Part shown: positions 52,429 through 60,251 of the stretch, one piece after another
How positions within the stretch are numbered: position 1 is the first letter of the stretch
Layout of the letters: the number at the start of each line of letters is the position of its first letter
Assembly: GCA_004557505.1 (NCBI GenBank)
Contig: SFGZ01000010.1
Location: 1-64,000 of the forward strand
Reading direction: 5' to 3'
From: Coriobacteriaceae bacterium
GTDB taxonomy: Bacteria; Actinomycetota; Coriobacteriia; Coriobacteriales; Atopobiaceae
Length of the DNA: 64,000 nt
Notes under the pieces: model-generated
The model's database searches: none
Told to the model about the DNA's origin: nothing
The model's input: only the letters and a program-made list of their open reading frames with translations
Program-made: the position numbers and the translations under genes

Positions 52429-53103
52429 TCACAGCGTGCAGGACCAGCGGATGTTCTCGTCGTCTAGCTCGCTGGGGTCGAAGTCGTCCTCCACGAGGTG
52501 CGGACCGCTGAAGCGACGGTCGCGCACGACCTTCGCCGGGACCCCGGCAACCGTGACGTCGTGCGGCACGTCATGGACCACGACGGAGCCGGCGGCGACC
52601 TTGGCGTTGTCGCCAACGGTGATGTCGCCCAGAACGATGGCGCCGGCACCAACCATGACGTTGTTGCCCAGCGTGGGGTGGCGCTTGCCGCCGTGCTTGC
52701 CGGTCATGCCAAAGGTGACGCCCTGGTAGACAAGGCAGTCGTCCCCTATGATCGACGTGGCGCCAATGACAACGCCAATGCCGTGATCGATGGTGAAGCG
52801 ACGGCCTATCTGCGCGGAGGGGAAGATGTCCGCCCCCAGCCTGCGGCGCGTGCGCTTGGCAAGGAGCAGGGCCAGCCCCCTCATGCCATGGGTGTAGAGC
52901 CAGTGGTGGCGCCGGTGCGCCCAGACGATGTGGGTCCCCGTCGAATAGAGCACGATGTCCCATATCGAGTTGGCGGCGGGGTCGCGCTCGAGCGCCGCGC
53001 GCGCGTCCTCGCGCATGACCTCGAAGAGCGGCATCTCGTCGACGGTCCGCATGTCGCTGGCGCTCGCGACGCCGGCGGCACGGGCTGCGAGCCGGGCGCT
53101 CAT
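52429..53103 (-). CDS. cysE: serine O-acetyltransferase
   Basis: A 224-residue enzyme that acetylates serine for cysteine synthesis. It has the left-handed beta-helix hexapeptide pattern (IDHGIGVVIGATSIIGDDCLVYQGVTFG, VMVGAGAIVLGDITVGDNAKVAAGSVV) with the catalytic His in IDHGIG, and the HGGKRHPTLG loop. Its ATG overlaps the cysK stop (ATGA), so cysK and cysE are translationally coupled and may form the cysteine synthase complex; the C-terminus does not end in the classic Ile but in CTL. Confidence 0.94.
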   Translation of the reverse strand: MSARLAARAAGVASASDMRTVDEMPLFEVMREDARAALERDPAANSIWDIVLYSTGTHIVWAHRRHHWLYTHGMRGLALLLAKRTRRRLGADIFPSAQIGRRFTIDHGIGVVIGATSIIGDDCLVYQGVTFGMTGKHGGKRHPTLGNNVMVGAGAIVLGDITVGDNAKVAAGSVVVHDVPHDVTVAGVPAKVVRDRRFSGPHLVEDDFDPSELDDENIRWSCTL

Positions 53104-54014
53104 GAGAGGTCCATCGAGAGGTAGCGCTCGCCGGTGTCGGGAAGGATGGCGACGATGACCTTGCCTGCGTTCTGGGGACGCCTGGCAAGCTCGACGGCGG
53201 CAGCCGCGGCCGCACCGGATGAGATGCCGACGAGCAGGCCGTAGTCGGCCGCGAGACGCTTCTTGGCGTCGATGGCGGTTGCGGAGGCAACGGGCACGAC
53301 CTCGTCCACCACGGAGGCGTCATAGGTCTTGGGGACGAAGCCCGCGCCAATGCCCTGGATCTTGTGGGGCCCGGCGGGCTTGCCCTCGAGGACCGCAGAC
53401 TCCGCGGGCTCGACGGCAATGCCCTGGACAGAGGGCTTTTTCTCCTTGAGGAACCGGGCGGTGCCGGAGATGGTGCCGCCGGTGCCGACGCCAGCGACGA
53501 TGAAGTCGACCGTGCCCTCGGTGTCTTCCCAGACCTCGGGGCCGGTGGTCTCGTAGTGGGCCTGCGGGTTTGCCGGGTTCACAAACTGGCCGGCAACGAT
53601 GGCGCCCGGGGCCTTTTGGCGAAGCCTCTCGGCCTCGTCGACGGCACCCCTCATGCCGTCCTTGCCAGGCGTGAGGACGATCTGCGCGCCGTAGGATGCG
53701 GCGAGCTTGCGACGCTCGACGGACATGGTCTCGGGCATGACGAGGACCATCCTGTAGCCGCGTGCGGCGGCGAGCATGGCGAGGCCAACGCCGGTGTTGC
53801 CAGAGGTGGGCTCGATCACAATGCCGCCGGGTTTCAGGCTCCCGTCTCTCTCGGCCGCGTCAAGCATGGCGCGTGCGATGCGGTCCTTGACGGAGCCGCC
53901 AGGGTTGGCGGCCTCGTGTTTGCCGTAGATGGTCGCTGCGCCATCTGCGAGTCCCGAGAGGTCGACCAGGGGGGTCGAGCCGATAAGGGTCTCGACCTTT
54001 CTTGCTACTTTCAT
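53100..54014 (-). CDS. cysK: cysteine synthase (O-acetylserine sulfhydrylase)
   Basis: A 304-residue PLP enzyme that makes cysteine from O-acetylserine and sulfide. The PLP lysine is Lys43 (NPGGSVKDRIA); SGNTGVGLAMLAA, GTGGTISGTARFL and GISSGAAAAAA are the substrate- and PLP-phosphate-binding loops. ATG 54014 is the natural start, with AGGGAG upstream; the longer open frame upstream is leader. cysE follows in the same operon. An inverted repeat over the probable promoter suggests control by a cysteine- or iron-sulfur-type repressor. Confidence 0.95.
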   Translation of the reverse strand: MKVARKVETLIGSTPLVDLSGLADGAATIYGKHEAANPGGSVKDRIARAMLDAAERDGSLKPGGIVIEPTSGNTGVGLAMLAAARGYRMVLVMPETMSVERRKLAASYGAQIVLTPGKDGMRGAVDEAERLRQKAPGAIVAGQFVNPANPQAHYETTGPEVWEDTEGTVDFIVAGVGTGGTISGTARFLKEKKPSVQGIAVEPAESAVLEGKPAGPHKIQGIGAGFVPKTYDASVVDEVVPVASATAIDAKKRLAADYGLLVGISSGAAAAAAVELARRPQNAGKVIVAILPDTGERYLSMDLS

Positions 54015-54106
54015 CTTTCCGCTCCCTGTATGTCTGGTGACGAGGCAAGTCGGCTGCCTCCACTGGGGCTCCTCCGCCGGACAACTCGTCATGCACAAGG
54101 GTGACA

Positions 54107-54131
54107 CTTATAAACCTACTGCACAAGTAGG
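54107..54131 (-). promoter_or_regulatory. cysK-cysE promoter with overlapping inverted repeat
   Basis: Minus-strand -10 TATAAG (54107-54112) is preceded by the inverted repeat CCTACTTGTGCAGTAGG (54115-54131), flanked by ATTC and TTTA. An operator between -10 and -35 is typical of Rrf2-family (CymR/IscR-like) control; the regulator is not in the window. Confidence 0.5.
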
Positions 54132-54383
54132 AATTACCGGATTGAAACGAAATCCTGTTTCATCGGTGGGGGCGCCGGCCCCTCCGTGGGTTGATGCCGG
54201 CCTCACCGGGCGCACCGCGCGTCGTTCTGTGGCGGCGAGATTGGCCGCATGCGAAGAAATGCATGCCGACCACGCGGGGGTGGCGAACTCGTTGCGCGAG
54301 GAGGGCTGGGACGAGTAAGGTGGAGTGGTAGACACATGGCCATGGGTTCTCGGCTGGGAATGGCAGTCTTTGAGAGGGATGCC

Positions 54384-54725
54384 ATGTACTCGGGGTTCGC
54401 CATCGAGATGGGGGAGCAGCACCAGAGGCGAGGAAGCACTGGCGCGTCATGCAAGCGTTCCAGTGCCTGCACAAAGGCCCGCGCCGCCGTGGGGCGACGC
54501 CGGGTTCACAGGGGTGCCCGGGCGCGGCCGCATCCCCGCCAGGACACGTCGGCCTTCGCAGTCCAGCATGCGGCTGCGCAACGGAACGCGCGCCTGCGCG
54601 AGACGCCTATCCCGCAGCTGCCGTCACACGCAGGCCGCCGCCGGTGCCCAGTGCCGCTCGCCGCGCTTTTCGTGGTGGCTGCGGTGCTTATCATCATCGC
54701 GATCGTGCTCGCAGTGGTTGCGTAG
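54384..54725 (+). CDS. doubtful small protein with one C-terminal membrane helix
   Basis: An ORF of about 113 residues. The only protein-like part is its end, PVPLAALFVVAAVLIIIAIVLAVVA, a convincing transmembrane helix directly before the stop; the preceding Arg-rich part looks random. GAGAGG lies before the ATG at 54384; other starts (54249, 54408) are possible. The rest of the 727-base gap 54015-54741 shows no other gene. Confidence 0.3.
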   Translation: MYSGFAIEMGEQHQRRGSTGASCKRSSACTKARAAVGRRRVHRGARARPHPRQDTSAFAVQHAAAQRNARLRETPIPQLPSHAGRRRCPVPLAALFVVAAVLIIIAIVLAVVA

Positions 54726-54741
54726 CCTGGCGCTGGCGCTC

Positions 54742-55170
54742 CTAGTACAGCGGCAGGTCCCCGGTGATGGGGTCGATCTTCTCGGCGGGGAGGGGCTCGA
54801 ACGCGAGACAGGTGTAGGTGGGCTCCCCGTGGAACTCGGTGTGGCCGGCGTCGCGGATGAGCGCAACCGCAAAGCCGGCCTCGCGGCCCTGCGCCGCCAC
54901 GCCGAGAAGCGCCTCCTCGCCGTCGACGTAGACGCAGATCTTCGCCACGCCTGCGTCGAACCAATCGGTGAGGGGGGAGCGGTCGTCGTCCGCATGGGCG
55001 AGCCAGGCCCACTCGTCCGTCGCGCGGACCTGCCCCGCCCGCCCCTCGCGGGCAAGCGCCATGAGCGTTGCCTCCACGCAGGCATGCCCAGCCTGGGCCG
55101 CGATCTTCCCCTTGCGCATCTTGAGGTCACGCCTCATGACGATCATCTGCTTGGACTTGTAGCCTGCCAT
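54742..55170 (-). CDS. pth2: peptidyl-tRNA hydrolase, archaeal/eukaryotic type (Pth2)
   Basis: A 142-residue protein of the PTH2 family. The N-terminal block YKSKQMIVMRRDLKMRKGKIAAQAGHACVEATL is highly typical (QMIVxRxDLKMxKGKIAAQxxHA), with the catalytic-site lysine and histidine; the C-terminal EKIDPITGDLPLY also fits. It would release stalled peptidyl-tRNA. Most bacteria use the unrelated Pth1, so this is less common. ATG 55170 has GAGGAG upstream. It begins 8 bases after the CDF transporter stop, in one operon. Confidence 0.88.
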   Translation of the reverse strand: MAGYKSKQMIVMRRDLKMRKGKIAAQAGHACVEATLMALAREGRAGQVRATDEWAWLAHADDDRSPLTDWFDAGVAKICVYVDGEEALLGVAAQGREAGFAVALIRDAGHTEFHGEPTYTCLAFEPLPAEKIDPITGDLPLY

Positions 55171-55178
55171 GCCACTCC

Positions 55179-56351
55179 TCACTGCTGCGACGAAACGTAG
55201 CTGTTGTCGATGGTGATCTTGCAGACTGCCCGCGGGAACCTGGATGCGACCATCTCCGATATGGCCGCACAGAGCTCGCCGTTGGTCATCGCGAGGTCGT
55301 GCGGACGCACGCAGTCGAAGATCACGTTGGTGTGCGTAGGGCCGGGCACCGTGCGCAGGTCGTGGATCGTGAGGCGCGGATCGATCTCGCGGATGTGGAT
55401 GGAGACCCAGTGCCGCATGTCGGCCACGCTCGGGTCGTCCGTGACGATGGGGTCGTAGTGGAGGGTCATGACCAGGCCCTCCTTGAGGAAGCTCTGCTCG
55501 ATGTTATCCAGGAGGTCGTGGCTTGCGAAGACGTCCCCCTCGCCCGCCATCTCGACGTGGGCGCTCGCAAACTGGCGGCCGGGGCCGTAGTCGTGGACCA
55601 TGAGATCATGCGTTCCCAGGACGCCGGGGTAACCCATGATCTTGTCATGGATGTGCTCGATGAGCGCAGGGTCCGGCGTGCGGCCGAGAAGCGGGTCAAT
55701 GGCGTCGCGCACGAGGGAGAAGCCGCTCCAGCAGATGAAGGCACCCACGACGGCACCCGCCATGCCGTCGAGGTCAAAGCCCGTGAAGTGCGAGACGACG
55801 GCTGCGGCGAGAACGGCGCCTGAGGTAAGGACGTCGTTTCTCGAGTCCACGGCCGTCGCCTCAAGCGTCTTGGACGAGATGCGCCTGCCCATCGAGCCGT
55901 TGAAGAGCGCCATCCATGACTTGACGGCCATCGAGAGCGCGAGGACGGCGACAACCGCAGGGCCAAACTCCGTTGGCGCTGGGGAGACAACCTTCTGGAT
56001 TGACGAGATGACCAGGTTGATGCCAACGGCGAGCACCAGTGCGGCCACGGTGAGCGAGGCCAGGTACTCGAAGCGGCCGTGCCCGTATGGGTGCTCGTCG
56101 TCGGCTGGCTTGCTTGCCAGCTTGAAGCCGAGTAGCGCAACGATGTTGCTCGAGGCGTCGGACAGGTTGTTCACGGCGTCCGCAACGATAGAGACCGATC
56201 CCGCGACAACGCCCACGACCCCCTTCGCGATGCAAAGCAGCACGTTGCATACAATGCATACGATGCCAGCGAACTGGCCGTAGCGCGTCCTGCCTGCAGG
56301 GTCCGTCGTGCTCGCGCCAGCGAGGAACCTCCGTACAAGCCAATCTGTCAT
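55179..56351 (-). CDS. cation diffusion facilitator family transporter
   Basis: A 390-residue CDF exporter (Zn/Mn/Co/Fe type). Metal-site aspartates are in VADAVNNLSDASSNI (helix 2) and AVDSRNDVLTSGAVL (helix 5); DEHPYGHGRFEYLASL is the conserved loop. The C-terminal cytoplasmic domain includes HDLMVHDYGPGRQFASAHVEM. The helix-5 D-x3-D pattern supports divalent metal transport, but the metal cannot be assigned. ATG 56351 has GGGGAGG upstream. The 313-base gap upstream (56352-56664) contains a palindrome described separately. Confidence 0.93.
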   Translation of the reverse strand: MTDWLVRRFLAGASTTDPAGRTRYGQFAGIVCIVCNVLLCIAKGVVGVVAGSVSIVADAVNNLSDASSNIVALLGFKLASKPADDEHPYGHGRFEYLASLTVAALVLAVGINLVISSIQKVVSPAPTEFGPAVVAVLALSMAVKSWMALFNGSMGRRISSKTLEATAVDSRNDVLTSGAVLAAAVVSHFTGFDLDGMAGAVVGAFICWSGFSLVRDAIDPLLGRTPDPALIEHIHDKIMGYPGVLGTHDLMVHDYGPGRQFASAHVEMAGEGDVFASHDLLDNIEQSFLKEGLVMTLHYDPIVTDDPSVADMRHWVSIHIREIDPRLTIHDLRTVPGPTHTNVIFDCVRPHDLAMTNGELCAAISEMVASRFPRAVCKITIDNSYVSSQQ

Positions 56352-56606
56352 CGTCGCCACCTCCCCTCTCCGCGCTGTGTCCAAGGACCGCTGCCCGCTG
56401 GCCGTGATTTGGGCAATTGGGCATGAGTCTAGCCCTTTTCGGGGGACGGGTCAGGGAGTCTCGCAGGCGTCACGCTTCTGCCGCATGCGAATCTGTCACA
56501 AATCTGACGGCCAGCGGCCTCTGCCGTTCTTTCCGCAGGCTATCAGTGGCGTGTGCGGGTGCCGCCCCATACGACGCGGCGTCACACGCCGTCCTGGTGA
56601 CCCCAT

Positions 56607-56618
56607 ACACGTACGTGT
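56607..56618. promoter_or_regulatory. 12-bp palindrome upstream of the prepilin-type peptidase gene
   Basis: ACACGTACGTGT is a perfect palindrome between the divergent CDF transporter and peptidase genes, about 47 bases before the peptidase start. Possible operator; no regulator family was matched. Confidence 0.35.
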
Positions 56619-56664
56619 GTTCGCATATCATCTCATCATGTGGCTGCGTTGATGGGAGGGTGCC

Positions 56665-57363
56665 ATGAATGATGCCTGCGCAACGCTTGCTCGCCTGTTG
56701 GCGGCATGCGTGCTGGGCGCGTGCGTCGTGGGCGGCGCGGGGCGTGCCGCGGCCCGACGCGAGCTTGGGGGGTGGCCGGCCCGCGCGCAGGCGCTGGTGG
56801 GGTTGTGCGGTGCGCTTGCGGGTGTCTGCGCGGGCGCCGTTGCGGCTGGCTGGCTGGAGACGGCGGAACTGCTTGCGTTGGCGGCGGCCCTTGTCGTTTG
56901 CAGCGCGGCTGACCTTGGACGGCGAATCATTCCCAATAGGGCTGTCGCGGCCATCGTTGCCGTGCGGGGCGCTTTTCTTGGCTTGGAGGCCGTTGGCACG
57001 ATGGTCGACGGCATGGGGGGCAGTCGCGTTCTCGGGGAGCTGGGGTGGTCGCTTATGGGCGGCGCTGCCGTGTCTCTCGCCCTTGGTGTCGCGCGCCTTC
57101 TCTGGGCGCACGTGAGGGACGGACCTCAGCAGGGCATTGGAGGGGGAGACGCCAAGCTCCTCTCGGCATGCGGGATGTTCCTTGGGCCCGTTGGGGGGCT
57201 GGCGTGCGTTGCCCTCTCATGCCTGCTCGCGCTTGCGTGCTGCGCGGGCGCATGGGCCAGCGTCCGCGCGCGTGGCCTGGATGGGCCAATCCCAAAGGCT
57301 TTCCCCCTTGCTCCGCAGGTCTTTGCGTCAGTGCTCTTCCTGGGTGCCTGCCGGGCATTTTGA
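56665..57363 (+). CDS. A24 family prepilin-type peptidase (TadV/CpaA-like)
   Basis: A 232-residue membrane protein with about seven helices. The two catalytic aspartates of the family are visible: one in VVCSAADLGRRIIPN (the D-x-x-x-x-x-IPN pattern) and one in GIGGGDAKLLSA (GxGD). It lacks the N-terminal methyltransferase/zinc region of PilD, as do CpaA-type enzymes. GGGAGG precedes ATG 56665. No pilin, tad or type II secretion genes are near, so its substrate is unknown. Confidence 0.86.
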   Translation: MNDACATLARLLAACVLGACVVGGAGRAAARRELGGWPARAQALVGLCGALAGVCAGAVAAGWLETAELLALAAALVVCSAADLGRRIIPNRAVAAIVAVRGAFLGLEAVGTMVDGMGGSRVLGELGWSLMGGAAVSLALGVARLLWAHVRDGPQQGIGGGDAKLLSACGMFLGPVGGLACVALSCLLALACCAGAWASVRARGLDGPIPKAFPLAPQVFASVLFLGACRAF

Positions 57364-57674
57364 CCGCTCGCATCCCGTATTCATTCATGTTTGTTTCATA
57401 AAAGGTTTTTAGTGTTTGGATGGCTTCGGTAGTCGTACTATGGATGAGCCGCTGGCGGTCTCCCCCCAACACCCGCCGGCGGTTCGGCTGGGACCCGCGG
57501 CCCCGTGTCGCTCCCCGCCGAATGGTCTTGTCCTTCGAGTGCGTGGCCTCGCGCCCCGGTTGTCTCCCCCTACCCCGGAGCGTTTGACGGCCGCAACGTC
57601 GGTGCGCCCGCATCGCGTTACACTCGTGGGGCAAGGCCTGCATGCAATTCGGCCGCTGCCGTTGGGGGGATCGT
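57364..57674. other. intergenic stretch without recognised gene
   Basis: 311 bases between the peptidase and the HAD gene. It starts with a T/A-rich run (near 57390-57415) and holds a possible TACACT -10 at about 57620. No ORF with credible codon bias or structured RNA was recognised. Confidence 0.5.
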
Positions 57675-58520
57675 GTGATTAGGCTCATTCTTTCAGATCT
57701 TGACAATACCCTCGCATGGGCAGGCGAGCACGTTGTCACGCCGTACGCACGTGCCGCCGTCCACGCTGCCCAGGCGGCAGGCGTATGCTTTGCCCCCGCC
57801 ACGGGAAGGGCCCCCTCGGCCCTCGACTGGATGTTCGATAGCGACGAGGCCTGCCTCACAACCGTGCTGGCAAGCAATGGCCAGCTCATCTATGTCGACG
57901 GCAGGCTCGTCCATGAGGCGCCGCTTGACCTTGGGGTGCTCCGCCGCTGCGCCGGGGCGCTTGACGGCATGGATGACGCATGGCTCGTCCTTGACTACAT
58001 CGACACGGGCGAACAATACGCCGTGAGGACTCCCAGAGACTACCTCGAGGGGCATCGGGTGCCGTATTTCTTCATGGTGACGCGCAGCGTCGACGAGGTT
58101 CCGGATCGTCCCGTCGTCAAGGCGAACGTGCGCGTTGTCGGCGACTTCGTGCGGGGCCGAGAGGTGCGCTCTGCGCTCAAGGAGGCATGCCCCGAGCTGG
58201 ACTTCGTCTTTCCCATGCAGGAGCGTCCGCACATCGACCTTCTGCCCGCCGGCTGGGACAAGGGCGCGGCAGGGAAGTGGCTGGCGCGGAACCTCGGCCT
58301 CGCGAACGACGAGGTCTGCTGCTTTGGCGATGCCGAGAACGACCTCTCCCTCTTCGCGCGCTTCAAGAACTCCGTGGCGGTTGCCAACGCAACACCGGCA
58401 GTTGCCATGGCGGCGCGCTGGCACATTGGCCGGGCCGACGAGGATGCCGTGGCAGACGCCATCCTCGACATCGCCCGCTCGACCGCAGCTGGCGAGATGC
58501 CCTCGTTCATGCGCGGCTAG
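57675..58520 (+). CDS. HAD-IIB (Cof-type) sugar phosphatase
   Basis: A 281-residue phosphatase. Motif I is ILSDLDNTLA, motif II lies in PATGRAPSALDWMF, and motifs III/IV are ANVRVV...KGAAGKWLARNLG and VCCFGDAENDLSLFARF; the C2 cap between them indicates subfamily IIB. Substrates of such enzymes are usually sugar phosphates or cofactors. GTG 57675 gives the expected N-terminus; ATG 57642 with AAGG upstream is an alternative that adds 11 residues. Confidence 0.87.
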   Translation: MIRLILSDLDNTLAWAGEHVVTPYARAAVHAAQAAGVCFAPATGRAPSALDWMFDSDEACLTTVLASNGQLIYVDGRLVHEAPLDLGVLRRCAGALDGMDDAWLVLDYIDTGEQYAVRTPRDYLEGHRVPYFFMVTRSVDEVPDRPVVKANVRVVGDFVRGREVRSALKEACPELDFVFPMQERPHIDLLPAGWDKGAAGKWLARNLGLANDEVCCFGDAENDLSLFARFKNSVAVANATPAVAMAARWHIGRADEDAVADAILDIARSTAAGEMPSFMRG

Positions 58521-58653
58521 CGTGTGGCGGACGCGCGCCGGCACCGCGCTCTGCCTTTGGTAGCCATTTCGTAAACCGTTCGAGGCTCGTGGTTGCCCGA
58601 GCCTACCATGTATTGCGACGAATCCAGGGTCACTTCTGCGCGATTGGGGAACC

Positions 58654-59520
58654 ATGAGGATCACCGATAAGCTTGCGGCGGGGCAGATGCTCTCGTTCGA
58701 GATCTTTCCGCCCAAGGGGGAGATGCCGCTCGAGGAGGCCTATCGCGTTGCCTCCCAGATTGCGGAAAACGAGCCGGACTGGATCTCGGTGACGTATTCC
58801 GCGGGCGGCTCGGGCAACTCCGCGAACACCGTTCCCATTGCAGCCAGGATCGAGGGAGACCTCGGGGTCACCGCATTGGCGCACCTCACCTGCATGGGGT
58901 CAACCGTTGCCGACGTCGATGCCTACGTGGGCAGCCTGCGCGCGGCAGGCATCCAGAACGTCCTCGCGCTCCGCGGCGACCGCAGGCCCGGCACAGACGT
59001 GGTCGACTTCGCGCATGCATCCGACCTCATCGCGCGCCTGCGCAAGACGGCGCCCTCGCTGTGCATTGGCGCCGCATGCTATCCCGAGGGTCATGTCGAG
59101 TCCGCCTCGCTCGACGAGTCCATGCGCGCCCTGCGCATGAAGCAGGAGGCCGGGGCGGACTTCCTCGTCTCTCAGCTCTTCTTCGACAACGATGACTTCT
59201 ATCGCTTTCGCGAGCAGTGCCTGCGTTACCGCGTCAAGCTTCCCGTCGTCGCCGGCATCATGCCCTTCACGAGCGTCAAGCAGATTCAGCGCATGGCGTT
59301 CAACTGCGGCGCATCCATCCCGGCGAAGGTCGTGAGGCGCCTCGTGCGCGCTGGAGACGACCCGCTTGACCAGGCCCTCGCCGGCGTCGAGTATGCCTGC
59401 GAGCAGATCTGCGACCTCGCGCGGAACGGCGTCGACGGCATCCACATCTACAGCATGAACCGCCCGGAGGTCGCGCGTGCCGCCCACGACGCCCTCGCCG
59501 GCATGGGATACCTGGGGTGA
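58654..59520 (+). CDS. metF: 5,10-methylenetetrahydrofolate reductase
   Basis: A 288-residue flavoprotein that makes 5-methyl-tetrahydrofolate. Diagnostic segments: SFEIFPPKGEMPLEEAY, ISVTYSAGGSG, LAHLTCMGSTVADVDAYV, NVLALRGDRRPG, QEAGADFLVSQLFFDNDDFYRF and VVAGIMPFTSVKQIQRM. Its stop overlaps the GTG start of the next gene (GTGA), and metH follows that, so this is a three-gene operon for methionine synthesis through B12. Confidence 0.95.
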   Translation: MRITDKLAAGQMLSFEIFPPKGEMPLEEAYRVASQIAENEPDWISVTYSAGGSGNSANTVPIAARIEGDLGVTALAHLTCMGSTVADVDAYVGSLRAAGIQNVLALRGDRRPGTDVVDFAHASDLIARLRKTAPSLCIGAACYPEGHVESASLDESMRALRMKQEAGADFLVSQLFFDNDDFYRFREQCLRYRVKLPVVAGIMPFTSVKQIQRMAFNCGASIPAKVVRRLVRAGDDPLDQALAGVEYACEQICDLARNGVDGIHIYSMNRPEVARAAHDALAGMGYLG

Positions 59521-60233
59521 CTCCCGTGGTCGAGTCGTACGCCATAGACTCCGTCGACCGCTCCGAGGTCCTGCGCTACCTGGGCTATGCGGGCCAGGAG
59601 ATGACGGCCGAGCTTGAGGAGCGCATCGACGACGGCGTGGGGCGCTGCCTCTCCATCGGCGCGCCGCGCGGCACCTGGCGCATCTTCGAGATGGCGGGCC
59701 GCGGCGCCAAAGGGGACGGCACGCCCTTCGTGCGGCTTGCCGACACGTCGTTGGAGCTTCTCGGCAGCTCCATGCAAGAGCACATGGACGGTGCCGTTGC
59801 GGTTGGCGTCATGGCCGTGACCGTGGGCATGGCCGTCGAGCGCGAGCTGCGGCGCCTCTCGCTCACCGACCGCGTTGGGCAGGTCGTCTTCGATGCGGCG
59901 GCCACCACGTTGGTCGAGCGGGCGGCCGACGCCTGCGAGGCGTCCATCGTTTCGGCGGGGCACGAGCGTGGCCTGTTTTCCAACTTCCGCTTTAGTCCCG
60001 GTTATGGCGACATGCCCATGACGACCCAGCCGGTTCTCCTCCAGGCGCTCGACGCCCAGCGCCAGCTTGGCATCGCCCTCACGGACACCCTGCTCATGGT
60101 GCCAACCAAGAGCGTGACGGCCGTCGTGGGCCTCTTTGAGGCCGTCCAGCCCTCCACGCACGCGAGCTGCGCGGGCTGTGCCTGCTTCGATTTCTGCAAG
60201 ATTCGGCCAACGGGCCACACCTGCCGCGGATAG
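59517..60233 (+). CDS. free-standing MetH reactivation (AdoMet-binding) domain protein
   Basis: A 238-residue protein equivalent to the C-terminal activation domain of cobalamin-dependent methionine synthase, which reductively remethylates inactive cob(II)alamin using AdoMet. The AdoMet motif RFSPGYGDMP is present, with VPTKSVTAVVGLF following. A cysteine-rich tail (CAGCACFDFCKIRPTGHTC) could bind an iron-sulfur cluster and may provide the electron. GTG 59517 overlaps the metF stop. The downstream metH lacks this domain, so the two act as one split enzyme. Confidence 0.88.
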   Translation: MTPVVESYAIDSVDRSEVLRYLGYAGQEMTAELEERIDDGVGRCLSIGAPRGTWRIFEMAGRGAKGDGTPFVRLADTSLELLGSSMQEHMDGAVAVGVMAVTVGMAVERELRRLSLTDRVGQVVFDAAATTLVERAADACEASIVSAGHERGLFSNFRFSPGYGDMPMTTQPVLLQALDAQRQLGIALTDTLLMVPTKSVTAVVGLFEAVQPSTHASCAGCACFDFCKIRPTGHTCRG

Positions 60234-60251
60234 CGGCGAGAGGAGCGGCAC

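Noticed and set aside
54108..54741. Several overlapping ORFs in the gap between cysK and pth2
   Set aside because: Arg/Pro/Ala-rich translations without domains; only the one with a terminal membrane helix was kept, at low confidence.
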